NCBI GenBank assembly: GCA_044235425.1
Contig: JBIIHW010000009.1
Location: 1 to 64,000 of the forward strand
Length of the DNA: 64,000 bases
From: JBJSXJ01 sp044235425
Lineage (GTDB): Bacteria > Planctomycetota > Planctomycetia > Pirellulales > Pirellulaceae
Direction: 5' to 3'
In this document: in pieces, positions 35,520 through 48,829 of the stretch
Numbering within the stretch: the stretch's first letter is position 1
Layout: each line of letters starts with the position of its first letter
Notes under the pieces: model-generated
The model's database searches: none
Seen by the model: the letters and a program-made list of their open reading frames with translations, nothing else
What the model was told of the DNA's origin: nothing
Program-made: the position numbers and the translations under genes

Positions 35520-36977
35520 ATGGTCGAGTTTTCCGGAAAGATCTTGTTCGTCGGCTATGGAGCGGTCGCTCATTGCACCTTGCCGATCCTCCTCCAACAT
35601 GTTCGCGTCCCGCTGACCCAGATTTCGATCCTGGATTTTGAAGATCGAGCCGAGGACTTGCGGCCCTGGAGCGAGCAGGGTGTGAACTGGATTCGAGAGC
35701 GTGTCGAGCGGAGTAATTTACGTTCGCTGCTGGCCAAACATCTGAGCGCCGGCGACCTGCTCATCGACCTGGCTTGGAATATCGATTGCTGCGAAATCCT
35801 GCAGTGGTGCCACGATCACCAGGTCATGTATCTCAACACGTCCGTTGAGGTTTGGGACCCGTATGCCGGTGGCGACAACCAGCACCCGACCGAACGAACG
35901 CTCTACTGGCGGCACATGAACGTGCGGCGGATGATCGGCCGCTGGGAGCAGCCCGGGGCCACCGCTGTCCTGGAACATGGCGCCAACCCCGGACTCATTT
36001 CCCACTTCACTAAACAAGCTCTGCTCGATATCGCCGCCAAACTGGAAGAGGATGGCGAGCTGCAAGGCGCCTACGGAGAGCGGGTGCGACAGCACGTGCG
36101 TGACCAAGCCTTCAACCACCTCGCTCATCAGCTTGGTGTCAAAGTCATTCACTGCAGCGAGCGTGACACGCAAATCTCGAATGTCCCCAAAGAGGTCGAC
36201 GAGTTTGTCAACACGTGGAGCATCGAAGGGTTTCGAGAAGAGGGTACGACGACCGCGGAAATGGGCTGGGGAACTCACGAAAAAGAACTCCCACCGCTCG
36301 CCTTCGAACATGGCGATGGTCCGCGAAATCAGATCTGCCTGGCCAAAATGGGCATGAATACCTGGGTCCGCTCCTGGGTTCCCCATTACTGCATCCGCGG
36401 CATGGTGGTCCGCCACGGAGAAGCGTTCACCATCTCCGATGCACTCACCGTTTGGGAACAGGGCCAGCCGGTCTATCGTCCCACCGTGCACTATGCCTAC
36501 TGTCCCTGTGACGCCGCTCTCGTGTCGCTCAATGAACTGCGCGGCTACGATTACCAGCTGCAGCCGCGGCTGCGCATCATGTCGGATGAAATCACCAGCG
36601 GTGCCGACATCCTGGGAGCACTCGTCATGGGCCACGCCTACCAAAGCTGGTGGACGGGTAGCATCCTGAGCATCGAAGAGTCACGGCGGCTGGTACCCCA
36701 TCAGAATGCCACGACGATGCAAGTTGCCATCTCCGTCGTCGCCGCCGTCACTTGGATGATCGCCAACCCTACCCGCGGCGTCCTGGTTCCCGACCAGCTG
36801 CCGCACGAACATGTGCTGCGGATTTCCAAGCCCTACCTCGGAGAATTTGTCTCCGTGCCGTCCGCCTGGACGCCGCTCAAGCATGTCGCTCACTATTTTG
36901 GCGAGCACGGTCGACCAGACCTTGATCTGGCTGACCCCTGGCAGTTTAAGAACTTCGTCGTGGGCGAACGTGACTGA
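35520..36977 (+). CDS. hss: Homospermidine synthase
   Basis: Bacterial homospermidine synthase makes sym-homospermidine from two putrescines (or putrescine and spermidine) using NAD, in the saccharopine dehydrogenase-like fold. Seen: Rossmann start ILFVGYGAVAHCTLPIL (residues about 7-23), LNTSVEVWDPY, VLEHGANPGLISHFTKQAL and HCSERDTQ, all characteristic of the family. The 485-residue length fits. The ATG at 35520 is preceded by aggagc and is chosen over upstream in-frame starts. A pyridoxal-dependent decarboxylase starts 45 bp downstream and would supply putrescine. Confidence 0.9.
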   Translation: MVEFSGKILFVGYGAVAHCTLPILLQHVRVPLTQISILDFEDRAEDLRPWSEQGVNWIRERVERSNLRSLLAKHLSAGDLLIDLAWNIDCCEILQWCHDHQVMYLNTSVEVWDPYAGGDNQHPTERTLYWRHMNVRRMIGRWEQPGATAVLEHGANPGLISHFTKQALLDIAAKLEEDGELQGAYGERVRQHVRDQAFNHLAHQLGVKVIHCSERDTQISNVPKEVDEFVNTWSIEGFREEGTTTAEMGWGTHEKELPPLAFEHGDGPRNQICLAKMGMNTWVRSWVPHYCIRGMVVRHGEAFTISDALTVWEQGQPVYRPTVHYAYCPCDAALVSLNELRGYDYQLQPRLRIMSDEITSGADILGALVMGHAYQSWWTGSILSIEESRRLVPHQNATTMQVAISVVAAVTWMIANPTRGVLVPDQLPHEHVLRISKPYLGEFVSVPSAWTPLKHVAHYFGEHGRPDLDLADPWQFKNFVVGERD

Positions 36978-37022
36978 TCGTTCCCTGTTCCGCTGTCCGT
37001 CTTACATCGGGAGAGTTCCTGA

Positions 37023-38165
37023 ATGATCACACCGCGAAAGTTGCAAAAGCTGGCGCGCGAACATGGCACTCCGTTATTCGTGATTGACCATGATGTAATT
37101 CGTAAAAACTACGCCACTTTTCGGCAGCATCTGCCGCGCGTGCAAGCCTACTACGCCGTGAAAGCCAACTCGGATCCCCTCATCGTCAAGACGCTGTTCG
37201 AGGAGGGAGCGAGCTTTGACGTGGCCAGCATGCCCGAATTCATGCTCGTCCACGACAACATCAAAAAGTTCTCTGCCAAAAAACGGCAGGAATTCATCTG
37301 GGACAAAGTCATCTACGCCAATCCCATCAAGCCCCCCAAGACCCTCGAGGAGCTGAACCAGTATCGACCGTTGGTCACGTACGATAATTTTGAAGAGGTG
37401 AAGAAGATCAAGCGGTATGCCCCCCAGGCGGGCGTGGTGCTGCGTGTCAAAGTGCCCAACACCGGCTCCGTCGTCGAACTCTCCTCCAAGTTTGGGGCCT
37501 CGTCGGGTGACGCCCTGCGCCTGATCGAAGCCGCCTTCGACGCCGGACTCACTGTCGAAGGACTCAGCTTCCACGTCGGAAGCCAGTGTGCCAATCCAAC
37601 CAACTACGTGCAGGCCCTGCAGTTGATGTCGAGCATCTTTCAGGAGGCGTGGCAGCGGGGCTACCCCCAGGTCAAAATACTCGACATCGGCGGCGGCTTT
37701 CCTGTCCCCTACGACGACCAGGTCCCCCCCTTCAAAACCCTCGCCAAAGTGCTCAACTCCGAATTCGACCGCCTGTTTCCCAAAGAAATGGAAATTGTGG
37801 CCGAGCCTGGTCGGTTCCTGGTCGCCACGGCAGCCCACCTGGTTACTGGCATCGTGGGCAAAGCGGTGCGCGACGGGAAACTCTGCTACTACATCGACGA
37901 TGGCGTCTACCATACGTTCTCCGGCGTGATCTTCGACCACATCCAGTATCACCTGCGCTCCTTCCGAGATGGCCCCAAACAGGTCTGCTCGGTGTTTGGC
38001 CCCACCTGCGACGCCCTCGACACCGTATCGTTGGCGGAACATCTGCCTGAGGATCTCGAGATCGGCGAACTGCTCTACAGCCAGAACGTCGGCGCCTACA
38101 CCCACGCCTCGTCGACCTATTTCAACGGTTTCCCACCGGCCAAAGTGATCCACGTGAATCGCTAG
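37023..38165 (+). CDS. Ornithine decarboxylase-like PLP enzyme (fold III)
   Basis: Group IV (alanine racemase-fold) decarboxylase, probably converting ornithine to putrescine. Seen: AYYAVKANSDP with the PLP-binding Lys near residue 43, the GGG phosphate-binding stretch DIGGGFP, EPGRFLVA, and the active-site region FGPTCDALDT with the Cys and Asp of ornithine decarboxylases, followed by GAYTHASSTYFNGF. The length of 380 residues is short, matching ODC/LDC rather than the 630-residue biosynthetic arginine decarboxylases. Position directly after homospermidine synthase supports the ornithine assignment; lysine as substrate cannot be excluded. Confidence 0.85.
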   Translation: MITPRKLQKLAREHGTPLFVIDHDVIRKNYATFRQHLPRVQAYYAVKANSDPLIVKTLFEEGASFDVASMPEFMLVHDNIKKFSAKKRQEFIWDKVIYANPIKPPKTLEELNQYRPLVTYDNFEEVKKIKRYAPQAGVVLRVKVPNTGSVVELSSKFGASSGDALRLIEAAFDAGLTVEGLSFHVGSQCANPTNYVQALQLMSSIFQEAWQRGYPQVKILDIGGGFPVPYDDQVPPFKTLAKVLNSEFDRLFPKEMEIVAEPGRFLVATAAHLVTGIVGKAVRDGKLCYYIDDGVYHTFSGVIFDHIQYHLRSFRDGPKQVCSVFGPTCDALDTVSLAEHLPEDLEIGELLYSQNVGAYTHASSTYFNGFPPAKVIHVNR

Positions 38166-38419
38166 CGTGGTGATGAAAATCAAGCCGCCAGGGGCTGATG
38201 AGCCCCCCTGCCGGGGACGAGATAAAAAAGCCAGCCCCGTCCGCAGTTAAGCAGCTGAGCTGCCGACCGAATCTCGGGTAGTCGTGCGCGCCCACCAGTC
38301 GCTATACTCCCCCGCCAACTTGGATCGCGCTGGCTCACAAACACGGAAGTGAAACAACTCGCCAGCGCCCGAACGACTGCTAATTCCGGTTCACCTCCAT
38401 CGGACAGGGACGTCCGATC

Positions 38420-42832
<4,413 letters not shown>

Positions 42833-42843
42833 CGAAAGCGCCC

Positions 42844-43698
42844 ATGAATCTCGCCCACATGACCGCCGACCGCTGGTGGCAGCAGTTGCTACAGGTCCAG
42901 CAGCAAGCGCACGCCAGCGGGGCCCTGGTGCCGCTCACCACTCGCAGCGAATCGCTGTGGGACGGCACGCTCCGGTTTGCAGTTCGAGTGCTCCTGACCC
43001 CGCCGACGAAATCCGCGGCGCCAGCAGCGAATCCTTTTCTTCCCTACGAACGCGCGCTCTACGTCAGTGATCTGGGCGATCAGCACGTTTGTTTACTCAA
43101 CAAATACTGTGTCACCGATCATCACTTGCTAGTTGTCACCAAGGACTATCGCGCGCAGGAGGAACCGCTGCAGGCGGTCGATTTTGCGGCCATGGATTTG
43201 TGTCTCGCGGCGGCCCAGCAGATCGGATGGCAGGCACTGGCGTTCTTCAATGGTGGTCGCGTGGCCGGAGCGAGTCAGCCACACAAACATCTACAGCTGA
43301 TCTTGGGCTCACCCGGCCAGTCCCCGTTACCACTGTGGGACTGGCTGACGGCGGATCCGGCGGTTTGGGATCGGGGCTGTTTCCAGGCGCTGCCGTTTGA
43401 GCATCAACTGGTACGCTGCGGTGTTCGCTCGGCGGAAGCCGTCTATGCATCGCTGCGCTCCCAGCAACACGATGGGCCGTACAATTTGTTGTGGACGCGC
43501 GACTGGCTGCTGCATGTGCCACGACGAGCGGAATGTTTTGGCACGATCTCACTCAACGCGCTGGCCTTCGCCGGTGGCCTTCTGGTGCGGGGTGAATCCC
43601 AGTGGCAGGCGTTGCAAACGGCCGGCCCACTCGCGGCCCTCCAAGCCACCACGTTCTCTCACCCAACAAGCGGAGACAGGCGGGAGCCGTCGGCGTGA
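42844..43698 (+). CDS. ATP adenylyltransferase / Ap4A phosphorylase-like protein
   Basis: HIT-superfamily enzyme that likely splits diadenosine tetraphosphate with phosphate to ATP and ADP, or runs the reverse. Seen: LLNKYCVTDHHLLVVTKDYRAQEEPL and ASQPHKHLQLI, the histidine motif of the Ap4A phosphorylase branch. The C-terminal part (SLNALAFAGGLLVR) fits the family. The 284-residue length is normal. The ATG at 42844 is preferred; a TTG at 42811 would overlap the previous gene by 22 bp. The link to the glycosidase-like gene, 11 bp upstream, is probably only transcriptional. Confidence 0.85.
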   Translation: MNLAHMTADRWWQQLLQVQQQAHASGALVPLTTRSESLWDGTLRFAVRVLLTPPTKSAAPAANPFLPYERALYVSDLGDQHVCLLNKYCVTDHHLLVVTKDYRAQEEPLQAVDFAAMDLCLAAAQQIGWQALAFFNGGRVAGASQPHKHLQLILGSPGQSPLPLWDWLTADPAVWDRGCFQALPFEHQLVRCGVRSAEAVYASLRSQQHDGPYNLLWTRDWLLHVPRRAECFGTISLNALAFAGGLLVRGESQWQALQTAGPLAALQATTFSHPTSGDRREPSA

Positions 43699-43821
43699 CG
43701 GGAGCCAGGAAGTCGACCGACCTCACACATTGTCGGCTGTCTGACTTGTCCGCAAACTACGAGCACTTTATCTTGTGAGCTACTCGGTCGTCCTTCACCT
43801 CGTTCGATTCAGGTCTTTTTC

Positions 43822-44718
43822 ATGCATGACTTCCAATACGCAGCGCCTACGACGCTTGAGGCTGCCGTCTCGCTTCTCGCCCAGCAATCCACCAGCGCTC
43901 GGCCACTGGCTGGCGGCACCGATCTGATCGATCAGATGCGAGTGGGGCGGACGGCCCCTCAGCTGGTCATCGACATCAAGAAAATTGCCGAGCTGAATGT
44001 GCTCAGCTGCGACTCACAGGGTCTGCGTGTGGGAGCGGCAGTGCCCTGCTACCGCATCAGCGAACATGCTGCCGTTCGGCGCGACTACGCCGCTCTGGCC
44101 GATAGCTGTGCGATCATTGGCGGCGTGCAGATTCAAAGTCGCGCGACGGTGGGCGGTAATCTCTGCACCTCCGGCCCAGCAGGTGATACCACACCCAGCG
44201 TCATCGCACTGGGTGGCATCTGTGTCATTGCCGGCCCAAGTGGAACTCGGGAAGTTCCCGCGGAATCGTTCTGCACGGCTCCTGGGAAGAATGTGCTGCA
44301 GCCGGGCGAACTGCTGGTGGAACTGCGTTTTCCCGCTCCGACGCCCCACAGCGGCTCACACTATCGTCGGCTGATTCCCCGCAACGAAATGGATATCGCC
44401 GTCGTGGGCGTTGGCGTCCACGTGACGCTCGACAAACAGCAGCAAACGTTCTCGTCGGTGCGTTTGTCCCTGGGAGCCGTCGCGCCCACGCCCCTACTGG
44501 TGACCTCCATCGGCCAGGCCTTGGCCGGGCAGGCGGTTACGGACGCAGCCTTCGCGCAGGCCGGTGAACTTGCACGCGCAGCAGCGTCACCCATCACCGA
44601 CATGCGCGGCACCAAAGAGTATCGCTGGCATGTCACCGGAGTGCTGGTGGAACGAGCTCTGCGGGCAGCGGTCGATCGCGCTCGCGGTCTGACCATCGAC
44701 TATCGCCCCGGCCATTAA
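43822..44718 (+). CDS. Molybdenum hydroxylase FAD-binding subunit
   Basis: Medium (FAD) subunit of a xanthine dehydrogenase/CO dehydrogenase-family enzyme. It passes electrons from the iron-sulfur subunit to an acceptor. Seen: ARPLAGGTDLIDQMRVG and RATVGGNLCTSGPAGDTTPSVIAL, the two FAD-binding motifs, and the C-terminal domain (EYRWHVTGVLVERAL). It is 298 residues. It heads a cluster with the 2Fe-2S and molybdopterin subunits and a MoaD-like protein, in the order FAD, FeS, Mo. Confidence 0.9.
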   Translation: MHDFQYAAPTTLEAAVSLLAQQSTSARPLAGGTDLIDQMRVGRTAPQLVIDIKKIAELNVLSCDSQGLRVGAAVPCYRISEHAAVRRDYAALADSCAIIGGVQIQSRATVGGNLCTSGPAGDTTPSVIALGGICVIAGPSGTREVPAESFCTAPGKNVLQPGELLVELRFPAPTPHSGSHYRRLIPRNEMDIAVVGVGVHVTLDKQQQTFSSVRLSLGAVAPTPLLVTSIGQALAGQAVTDAAFAQAGELARAAASPITDMRGTKEYRWHVTGVLVERALRAAVDRARGLTIDYRPGH

Positions 44719-44888
44719 CCCGTTGTCCGCTCGAGCGTTCGCCCTGGCGAGTGCTTCGCGCACCAGAACAGTTCGCCATATTTTAACCCCTGAAGACGCT
44801 TCCGCCACCTGCGAGGGTGGCAGTGAACAAGACTTTCGCTGAGCCCAATCCCTTTCGCCTTCTTCACCTCGGACGGTGCCTTTTCACT

Positions 44889-45386
44889 ATGTCACAAAAA
44901 CACGTTGTATCCGCGAACATCAATGGCGACCGAGTGGAGTTTCTTTGCGAGCCGCGTCAGACGCTACTCGAAGTGCTCCGCAATACGCTCGATTTGACCG
45001 GCACCAAAGAAGGCTGTTCCAACGGCAACTGCGGCGCCTGCACGGTACTCATGAATGGTCGGCCGGTGGTGAGCTGCTTGGTGCTAGCCATGGAGGCGGA
45101 GGGGAGCGAGATTCGCACGATTGAAGGGGTCGCCTGCGGCTCTCACCTCAACGAAATCCAGCAAGCATTTCTGGAAGGTGCGGCACTGCAGTGCGGAATC
45201 TGCACGCCCGGCATCATCATGCAATCCGAAGCCCTGCTGGCCAAGAATCCCCAGCCGACGGAAGACGAGATTCGTTTCCACTTGGCAGGCAACCTCTGCC
45301 GCTGCACGGGCTATGACAAGATCGTCCGCGCCGTCCAAGCGGCCGCTCAAAAACGTCAAGCTAACCTTGCTGCCAGCCCGTCCTAA
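44889..45386 (+). CDS. Molybdenum hydroxylase 2Fe-2S subunit
   Basis: Small subunit of 165 residues with two clusters. The plant-type ferredoxin domain has EGCSNGNCGACTV and a later Cys (VVSCL); the second, all-helical domain has QCGICTPGIIM and LCRCTGYDKIV. It conducts electrons from the molybdenum site to FAD. The ATG at 44889 (MSQKHVVSANING) gives the normal family start; a GTG at 44817 would add 24 residues without domain support. The gap of 170 bp to the FAD subunit contains no recognisable gene. Confidence 0.93.
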   Translation: MSQKHVVSANINGDRVEFLCEPRQTLLEVLRNTLDLTGTKEGCSNGNCGACTVLMNGRPVVSCLVLAMEAEGSEIRTIEGVACGSHLNEIQQAFLEGAALQCGICTPGIIMQSEALLAKNPQPTEDEIRFHLAGNLCRCTGYDKIVRAVQAAAQKRQANLAASPS

Positions 45387-45450
45387 AGGTGCGGCAGTCC
45401 GCCTGGCACAACGGTGGCAGCCATCGTGGCCCCCTGGTACGGACCATCAC

Positions 45451-45495
45451 GCACTCCCAAAAAACGCACTCCCAAAAAACGCACTCCAACAACTC
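45451..45495 (+). repeat. 15-bp tandem repeat upstream of the molybdopterin subunit
   Basis: Two perfect units (gcactcccaaaaaac) and a degenerate third. It lies in the 158-bp gap before the Mo-subunit ATG at 45545. The frame happens to remain open through it from a GTG at 45389 (THSQK repeats), so a longer N-terminus cannot be excluded. Confidence 0.8.
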
Positions 45496-45544
45496 ACAGA
45501 TTAATCCCGCATTCCTCCCTCTGAACCGAACAGGTATCACTCCC

Positions 45545-47824
45545 ATGTCACTCGCCGATAAGCCCAAATACAAAGTGATTGGCACTCGCCCTATTCGCCA
45601 TGATGGCGTGGACAAAGTGACGGGGCGTGCGAAGTATGGAGCAGACATCAAGCTGAATGGGCTGCTCTACGCCGCCATGCTGCGCAGTCCTCACGCCCAC
45701 GCCCGGATCAAACGCATCGATACCTCGAAGGCGGAAAACATGCCGGGCGTACGGGCGATAGCGACGAGTGCCGATTTGCCCGAGCAGGGTGATCGGATTG
45801 TGGAACTAGGCGAAGGCGCGGTGAACATGCGGCACTTGAGCTGCAATGTTCTGGCGCGCGACAAAGTGCTCTATCGTGGTCATGCGATCGCCGCCGTCGC
45901 CGCCGACTCGATTCACCAAGCCGAAGAAGCGGTCAAGCAGATTGAAGTGGAGTATGAGTTATTGCCACCCGTGCTGCAGGTGCTCGACGCCATGCGTAGC
46001 GATGCGCCGATCCTGAACGACGACGTGCGCACCGAGACGCTCGGCGGCATCGGTGACTATTCCACTGGCCCCACAAACATCGCCAAACGGATCATCATCG
46101 AAAAGGGAAATCTGGAGCAGGGCTTTGCGGCTTGCGATGTGATTGTCGAGCGGACGTTTGATACGGCGATGGTCCATCAAGGCTACATTGAACCGCATAA
46201 TGCGACGGTGTTATGGAGTCCGGATGGCAAGATTACGGTCTGGATGAGCACGCAGGGTTCATTCACCGCTCGGCAACAGACGGCCGAGTTACTGCGGGTA
46301 CCGATTTCCGCGGTGAAGGTCGTGCCGATGGAAATTGGTGGTGGCTTTGGTGGAAAGATTTCAGTCTATCTGCCGCCGGTGGCGGCCGTGTTGTCGAAAA
46401 AGACGGGCCGCCCCGTGAAACTGGTCATGTCGCGCACGGATGTGCTCGAAGCGACCGGTCCCACCCCGGGCTCGCACATGAAAATCAAGCTCGGGGCGAC
46501 GCGTGATGGCCGGCTCATGGCGGGCGACGCCTGGGTGGCGTTTGAGGCTGGAGCGTTTCCGGGTTCGCCGATTGGTGCGGCCGTCATTTGCGTCTTTGCT
46601 TGCTACGATATTCCGCATGGACGAGTCGAGGGTTATGACGTCTGCGTGAATCGACCGCGCACCAACGCTTATCGCGCGCCAGGTTCCACGCAGGTCGCGT
46701 TCGCCGTGGAGACGGTGATCCAGGAGCTGTGCGGGAAGCTGGGAATTGACCCTGCCGAATTTCGGCTCAAAAACGCCGCTCGCGAAGGCACTCGCCGTGT
46801 CGACGGCCCGGTATTCCAGCGTGTGGGGCTGGTGGAAACGGTGCAGGCGATACGGGACAGCGAACATTACCGCTCGCCGCTGGGTGGCAAGCATCGCGGA
46901 CGTGGCATCGCGTCCGGTTTCTGGATGAACTGTGGTCTGAAGTCGGCGGTTACGGCCACGGTGAACCCCGACGGTACGGTGTCGCTGGTCGAAGGTTCGA
47001 CCGACATTGGCGGCAGTCGTACCGGTATCGCGATGCAGTTGGCCGAGACACTGGGAATTCGCGCCGAAGATGTCACTCCGACGATTGGCGATACCGACAG
47101 CGTGGGCTACACCGACGTGACGGGAGGTAGTCGAGTGACGTTTGCGACGGGCATCGCCGCCTACGAAGCGGCTCAGGACATTAAACGGCAACTCATTCAG
47201 CGTGCGGCATTGCTCTGGAGCGTACCGGCCAGCGAGGTGAGTTATCGCGACGGTGGCGTCACCGGCCCCGGCGATCAGCGACTTAGCTTTGCCGAAATCG
47301 CCGCCAAGATCGCCCACACGGGAGGCGCGGTGATTGGCAGCGGCACCTCCAGTGAAGCTCAGCAGGGTGGCGCGTTCGGCACGCACTGCGTGGATGTCGA
47401 GGTTGATCCGGACACCGGCAAAGTGCAGATTCTCCGCTACACCGCCGCTCAAGACGTCGGCACCGCAATTCACCCCAGCTACGTCGAAGGTCAGATTCAA
47501 GGGGGAGCGGTTCAAGGGATCGGCTGGGCGCTCAGTGAAGAGTACTGGTATGACGCACAAGGCACGATGCGAAACTCCACGTTACTCGATTACCGCACTC
47601 CCACCTGCTACGACGTGCCGATGATTGACACGATTCTGGTTGAAGTCCCCGATCCGGCTCATCCCTATGGGGTGCGCGGAGTAGGCGAGGTGCCGATTTG
47701 CCCGCCACCCGCGGCGATCGCCAACGCGATTGCTCAAGCCGTCGGCGTCCAGATGACGCAGTTGCCGATGTCGCCACCCCATCTGCTCGCCGCAATCCTC
47801 AAGTCTCGCGCCGCGAAGTCTTAA
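45545..47824 (+). CDS. Molybdenum hydroxylase large (molybdopterin) subunit
   Basis: Catalytic subunit of 759 residues of the xanthine dehydrogenase/aldehyde oxidase/CO dehydrogenase family. Seen: VTGRAKYGADIKLNGLLYAAMLRSPHAHA, the MPT-contact motif GGGFGGKISVYLP, NAYRAPGSTQVAFAVE, and GVRGVGEVPICPPP with the catalytic Glu in GVGE. The AYRCSFR loop of form I CO dehydrogenase is absent (here AYRAPGST), so CO oxidation is unlikely; a purine, aldehyde or aromatic acyl-CoA type substrate is more plausible. A MoaD-like gene starts 2 bp after the stop. Confidence 0.92.
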   Translation: MSLADKPKYKVIGTRPIRHDGVDKVTGRAKYGADIKLNGLLYAAMLRSPHAHARIKRIDTSKAENMPGVRAIATSADLPEQGDRIVELGEGAVNMRHLSCNVLARDKVLYRGHAIAAVAADSIHQAEEAVKQIEVEYELLPPVLQVLDAMRSDAPILNDDVRTETLGGIGDYSTGPTNIAKRIIIEKGNLEQGFAACDVIVERTFDTAMVHQGYIEPHNATVLWSPDGKITVWMSTQGSFTARQQTAELLRVPISAVKVVPMEIGGGFGGKISVYLPPVAAVLSKKTGRPVKLVMSRTDVLEATGPTPGSHMKIKLGATRDGRLMAGDAWVAFEAGAFPGSPIGAAVICVFACYDIPHGRVEGYDVCVNRPRTNAYRAPGSTQVAFAVETVIQELCGKLGIDPAEFRLKNAAREGTRRVDGPVFQRVGLVETVQAIRDSEHYRSPLGGKHRGRGIASGFWMNCGLKSAVTATVNPDGTVSLVEGSTDIGGSRTGIAMQLAETLGIRAEDVTPTIGDTDSVGYTDVTGGSRVTFATGIAAYEAAQDIKRQLIQRAALLWSVPASEVSYRDGGVTGPGDQRLSFAEIAAKIAHTGGAVIGSGTSSEAQQGGAFGTHCVDVEVDPDTGKVQILRYTAAQDVGTAIHPSYVEGQIQGGAVQGIGWALSEEYWYDAQGTMRNSTLLDYRTPTCYDVPMIDTILVEVPDPAHPYGVRGVGEVPICPPPAAIANAIAQAVGVQMTQLPMSPPHLLAAILKSRAAKS

Positions 47825-47826
47825 CC

Positions 47827-48090
47827 ATGCCGCGACTGTTTATTCCCCCGCAGCTACGAGCGTCCGTGGGAGGCTGCGAGGTGGTGGAGGCTCCCAGTGG
47901 TACCCTGGGTGCCGTGGTGGAAGATGTGGAACGGCGGTTTCCGGGCTTTCGCGCACGGATCTGCGTGGCCGATCAGATCCGTCCGGGCCTGGCGATCTCC
48001 ATCGATGGGCGGTTCGCCTCCCTGGGCCTGCTGCAACCGGTTGGGGAGTCGGCCGAGGTGCATTTTTTGCCCGCGGTCGGCGGCGGATGA
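47827..48090 (+). CDS. MoaD/ThiS-like small sulfur carrier
   Basis: An 87-residue ubiquitin-like protein. The sequence has LFIPPQLRASVGG and TLGAVVEDVERRFPGFRARI, and ends in HFLPAVGGG, the C-terminal Gly-Gly that is thiocarboxylated in this family. It starts at the ATG 2 bp after the Mo subunit, so it is translationally coupled. It may supply sulfur to molybdopterin for this enzyme, or take part in maturation. The C-terminal extra Gly after GG is unusual. Confidence 0.85.
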   Translation: MPRLFIPPQLRASVGGCEVVEAPSGTLGAVVEDVERRFPGFRARICVADQIRPGLAISIDGRFASLGLLQPVGESAEVHFLPAVGGG

Positions 48091-48172
48091 CCAGGCGGCG
48101 GATGGGACGCGGCGCCGCCCGGCACGCGATCCTCAGGATCCATCCGTGGAAAGAGTGGTATGGCAAAGCCTG

Positions 48173-48244
48173 CTCCCCCACACGAAAAAAAGAGAAGTCA
48201 ATTCGCCGACGCGTCGCTTTCAGTTTTTTCCTGCGGGAGAGAAG
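48173..48244. repeat. 72-bp palindromic repeat, copy A
   Basis: By base-by-base comparison, 59 of 72 positions match copy B at 48565-48636. Ends are ctccccca and tgcgggagagaag, partly complementary, flanking a central gccgacgc motif and A- and T-rich inner arms. This is the plan of a small REP- or MITE-like element. Confidence 0.75.
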
Positions 48245-48322
48245 GGATTTTTCTTACGTGAATGTGGATCGCGCTTGAGGGGTTTATTTTATGTGTAAAC
48301 GAATCTTCAAAGGAAACGTGCT

Positions 48323-48399
48323 CCCCTCTCCCCAATCAGAAAAATCGGGTTATTATCCATTTTGAAATAAGATGCCATTTTTCTGACTGGGGAGAGGGG
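48323..48399. repeat. Long hairpin with 23-bp arms
   Basis: Arms 48323-48345 and 48377-48399 (ending in tctccccaatcagaaaaat and its complement) match in 22 of 23 positions, with a loop of 31 bases. It could form a strong hairpin in RNA or be the ends of a small mobile element. No T-run follows. Confidence 0.8.
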
Positions 48400-48564
48400 C
48401 TGGGGGTGAGGGGCTAGAGCGACGCTTGCAGCACGCACACCAGCTTGTCTTATGGATACAACTCGCGGCAGAAAAAACGATCATCTCGCTGCGAGCCAAA
48501 GAGCAAAACCTGCTGGCTTGCCTGCGAACTGCTGGCCCCATCGGCCTCCTCATCCCCGTCGCTT

Positions 48565-48636
48565 CTCCCCCACAGGAAAAAGAGGTGAGTCAATTTGCCG
48601 ACGCAATGCTCAGCGTTTTTTCCTGCGGGAGAGAAG
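48565..48636. repeat. 72-bp palindromic repeat, copy B
   Basis: Second copy, in the same orientation as copy A. The outer arms, ctcccccacaggaaaaa and ttttttcctgcgggag, are complementary with a small bulge. Confidence 0.75.
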
Positions 48637-48829
48637 TAACGCGATAAACCTTCGCGGCACGATGCCGTGATCCGAATGGCAGGATGCCCTCACCCATTTG
48701 CCAACTCGAGGTCATCAAAACTCCAGTTGCCGGTGAACCAGTTCAATTCTCACCAGGAACTTGCCGATTCACTGGAAGCCGAATACACTACTCACGTGTC
48801 CTTCCGATTTTGGCTACCGGCTTGTCGCC

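Larger units (their letters stand above)
48091..48829. other. Intergenic region with three palindromic elements
   Basis: A 739-bp stretch with no convincing gene. It contains two copies of a 72-bp imperfect palindrome (48173-48244 and 48565-48636) and, between them, a long 23-bp-arm hairpin (48323-48399). Short open frames here have no family features. It looks like a site where repeated intergenic elements accumulated. Confidence 0.7.

Noticed and set aside
37074..38183. A 369-residue minus-strand frame opposite the decarboxylase gene
   Set aside because: The plus strand carries clear PLP-enzyme motifs; the antisense frame is open because of codon bias.
46361..47560. A 399-residue minus-strand frame opposite the molybdopterin subunit
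   Set aside because: Antisense to a gene with intact catalytic motifs; no recognisable domain.
45545..47824. Aerobic CO dehydrogenase large subunit
   Set aside because: The AYRCSFR active-site loop is missing; the loop reads AYRAPGST.
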